This document shows, piece by piece, positions 13,043 to 13,083 of a stretch of DNA of 13,083 bases; the stretch's first letter is position 1, and each line of letters begins with the position of its first letter. This DNA is from UBA8110 sp964597275 (GTDB lineage: Bacteria > SAR324 > NAC60-12), in contig CAZQXS010000105.1 of NCBI GenBank assembly GCA_964597275.1, positions 1-13,083 on the forward strand. The letters run 5' to 3'. A program made the position numbers and the translations under genes. The notes below the pieces were generated by a model. That model searched no databases, was not told the DNA's origin, and saw only the letters and a program-made list of their open reading frames with translations.

Positions 13043-13083
13043 AGGAAGACTTGGCAAACCCCAACGCCTGCTACCGACCGCCA

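Overview
The window is a GC-rich bacterial chromosome segment. Strong GC bias at third codon positions, Shine-Dalgarno starts, an NrfD-type respiratory complex and dispersed palindromic repeats suggest a Gram-negative, probably free-living and perhaps marine organism. Nothing in the sequence fixes the phylum. No rRNA, tRNA, CRISPR array, phage gene or transposase was seen.

Layout. (1) 84-671 (-): an AhpD-like peroxidase-family gene whose frame is interrupted by one in-frame TGA. The TGA falls exactly on the reactive cysteine of the family motif E-x11-C-x2-C-x3-H, giving C-x2-U, and a 7-bp stem-loop follows it. I read this as a selenoprotein. (2) 964-1149 (+): a possible 61-residue single-span membrane protein. 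(3) 1276-8915 (+): a taurine/organosulfonate cluster holding taurine:pyruvate aminotransferase, alanine dehydrogenase, a fused 4x[4Fe-4S]/NrfD membrane subunit, a bis-MGD molybdoenzyme without Tat signal, and a YciI-like protein. (4) 9103-9882 (-): a PhyH/EctD-type Fe(II)/2-oxoglutarate dioxygenase. (5) 10085-11023 (-): an EamA/DMT transporter. (6) 11183-12932 (+): an ArsR repressor with the BigR/SqrR dithiol pattern, a TauE/SafE anion exporter and a small three-span membrane protein.

How they fit together. The aminotransferase moves the amino group of taurine to pyruvate, giving sulfoacetaldehyde and alanine, and alanine dehydrogenase regenerates pyruvate and releases ammonium. Sulfoacetaldehyde acetyltransferase (Xsc), needed for the next step, is not in the window. 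Its product sulfite would be toxic in the cytoplasm. The cytoplasm-facing molybdoenzyme is a candidate sulfite oxidase coupled to the quinone pool, and the TauE-type exporter under a probable persulfide-sensing repressor could remove sulfite or another sulfur anion. The sulfite assignment rests on context only.

Two dispersed repeat families occupy much of the intergenic space. Family A (copies at 1-41, 754-820, 3955-4020, 12978-13042) and family B (8947-9030, 9945-10022) each provide a same-orientation pair that brackets a single minus-strand gene: A around the selenoprotein, B around the dioxygenase. Several inverted repeats lie at promoter positions, the best being a 15-bp dyad at the predicted transcription start of the aminotransferase gene.
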